Source of the DNA: Candidatus Komeilibacteria bacterium RIFCSPLOWO2_01_FULL_45_10
GTDB taxonomy: Bacteria; Patescibacteriota; Patescibacteriia; UBA1558; UBA10009
Direction of reading: 5' to 3'
DNA length: 6,188 bases
Assembly: GCA_001818835.1 (NCBI GenBank)
Contig: MHKL01000017.1
Coordinates: 1,549 to 7,736, forward strand
Below, in pieces: positions 4,989 to 6,188 of this stretch. Both the position numbers and the translations under genes were made by a program. Numbering within the stretch: position 1 is the first letter of the stretch; each line of letters starts with the position of its first letter. The notes under the pieces are model-generated. The model searched no databases. It saw nothing but the letters and a program-made list of their open reading frames with translations, and had not been told where the DNA came from.

Positions 4989-6188
4989 ATGAATGATTTT
5001 AAACCAGCAAATTTTAAGCAATATCTTATCATTATAGTTTTAATCAGCGTCATCGCCGGCGGCCTGGCCGGCGGCACGGCGGGTTTTATTTCCGGCAGTT
5101 TATTTTCCGGCTCTTTTAACCAGTGGCTAACCAATCCCTTTGGGGTATCTAACATCATTAAATTGCCGGCTGATCAAAACGCCAATCAAGGTGCCAATCA
5201 GCCGTCGCTTTCGGCCACTGACGAGGAATCATCCACTACCCAGGCGGTCGCCAAAGTGACGCCGGTCGTAGTTTCCATTATCGTCACCAAAGAGCTACAG
5301 CAGTATTACAACGTTACCGGACCGGATTCTCCTTTTGACAATTTTTTTAACTTTCCTTTTGACCAGTTTTTTAACGCCCAGCAGCCCTTACCCGGCCCCA
5401 AGACCAAACAGGAAGTGGGCGGCGGCACCGGCTTCATCATTTCCCCTGACGGCCTGATTGCCACTAACAGGCACGTGGTGGCCGACACCGACGCGGAATA
5501 TTCGGTGATTATGAACGACGGCTCGCGCTTTGACGCCAGCGTGGTGGCCCGCGATCCGTTTAACGACGTGGCTTTCTTAAAAATCAGCCAAGACAATCTG
5601 CCGGTGGTAACCTTGGGTGATTCCGATAAGCTGAAAGCCGGCCAGACAGTCATTGCCATCGGCTTTTCTTTGGGCGAATATTCCAATTCCGTCACCAAGG
5701 GCATTATTTCCGGCATTGGCCGCGACATTGTGGCTTCCGGCGGCGGCCAAGCGGAAAAGCTGGAAGGGGTCATCCAGACCGACGCGGCCATTAACCCGGG
5801 CAACTCCGGCGGGCCGCTGATTAATCTTTCCGGGCAGGTGATCGGCATTAACACCGCCATTAACCAGGGCGGGCAGCTGGTCGGCTTTGCCATTCCCATT
5901 AATAACGTTAAAACGGTCATTCAGAGCGTCAAGGAAAAAGGCAGGATTATCCGGCCGTACCTTGGCGTCAGATACGTTCAAATTACCAAACAGCTGGCCG
6001 AGCAGAACAACTTAAAATATAATTATGGCGTTTTAGTCATCCGCGGCGAAAGTCAGGGCGAACTGGCCGTTCAGCCGGGTTCTCCCGCTGACCGCGCGGG
6101 TTTAGTGGAAAACGACATTATTTTGGAAATCAATGGCGTTAAGCTGGACAGCGGCCATTCTCTGGCCGAGGAAATTGCCAAGCGCCAG
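4989..6188 (+). CDS. Membrane-anchored HtrA/Deg-family serine protease (partial)
   Basis: The first 400 codons are present and the gene runs off the window. It belongs to the trypsin-like S1C proteases (HtrA/DegP/DegS), which degrade or refold damaged proteins outside the cytoplasmic membrane. A single N-terminal membrane helix (about 12-38, with a Gly-rich second half) is followed by a Gln/Asn/Ser-rich linker. The protease domain (about 84-320) has the full catalytic triad: H162 in TNRHVV, D193 in NDVAFLKI and S273 in GNSGGP. The loop at 113-130 is Phe-rich with a repeated PFDNFFN/PFDQFFN, as in the DegP loop region. A PDZ domain starts about 323 (RPYLGVRYV) and continues through PGSPADRAGL (363-372) to DIILEINGVKL. 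The ATG at 4989 is 25 bases past the MITE-like element and gives a good anchor sequence; no Shine-Dalgarno is visible. The retained anchor suggests a DegS-like tethered enzyme, by inference. Confidence 0.95.
   Translation, partial: MNDFKPANFKQYLIIIVLISVIAGGLAGGTAGFISGSLFSGSFNQWLTNPFGVSNIIKLPADQNANQGANQPSLSATDEESSTTQAVAKVTPVVVSIIVTKELQQYYNVTGPDSPFDNFFNFPFDQFFNAQQPLPGPKTKQEVGGGTGFIISPDGLIATNRHVVADTDAEYSVIMNDGSRFDASVVARDPFNDVAFLKISQDNLPVVTLGDSDKLKAGQTVIAIGFSLGEYSNSVTKGIISGIGRDIVASGGGQAEKLEGVIQTDAAINPGNSGGPLINLSGQVIGINTAINQGGQLVGFAIPINNVKTVIQSVKEKGRIIRPYLGVRYVQITKQLAEQNNLKYNYGVLVIRGESQGELAVQPGSPADRAGLVENDIILEINGVKLDSGHSLAEEIAKRQ

Overview
The window reads like a chromosomal piece of a Candidate Phyla Radiation (Patescibacteria, probably Parcubacteria-like) bacterium. 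This is inferred from the mix of core genes, from a tight cluster of ybeY, ftsA, ftsZ and nrdR with no mur genes in view, from small membrane-anchored proteins without clear homologues, from AT-rich spacers between GC-richer genes, and from the lack of Shine-Dalgarno sequences. No reading frame assigned here contains an internal TGA, and one gene ends in TGA, so the standard bacterial code fits better than the TGA=Gly code of some CPR lineages. No rRNA or tRNA is present to fix the taxonomy.

Layout: every gene I can support is on the + strand. Bases 1-109 may hold the tail of an upstream gene. Bases 96-346 are a repeat-rich spacer with a nest of GC-rich hairpins. ybeY (347-739) follows, then a near-consensus sigma70-type promoter (774-802) and ftsA (833-2080). 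A 95-base spacer with a long dyad leads to ftsZ (2176-3360). A 73-base heptamer-rich spacer leads to nrdR (3434-3901). Five bases later comes a membrane-anchored DUF4430-like protein (3907-4392), whose last codons lie in a tandem heptamer tract. A small single-pass membrane protein of unknown function follows (4432-4791). Bases 4792-4988 hold a weak terminator candidate and a 111-base MITE-like element with 22-base perfect (33-base imperfect) inverted ends. A membrane-anchored HtrA/Deg serine protease starts at 4989 and runs off the window.

Function: FtsA and FtsZ are the core of the division ring: FtsZ polymerises and FtsA tethers it to the membrane. YbeY is an RNase/ribosome maturation factor. 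NrdR represses ribonucleotide reductase genes. HtrA is an envelope quality-control protease. The region is therefore mainly housekeeping.

The unusual content is in the spacers. Four separate spacers are built from degenerate words with a period of about 7 bases. The word differs in each spacer, and in three of them complementary arms occur. Together with the MITE-like element and the hairpin cluster, this is the part of the window least explained by known gene families.
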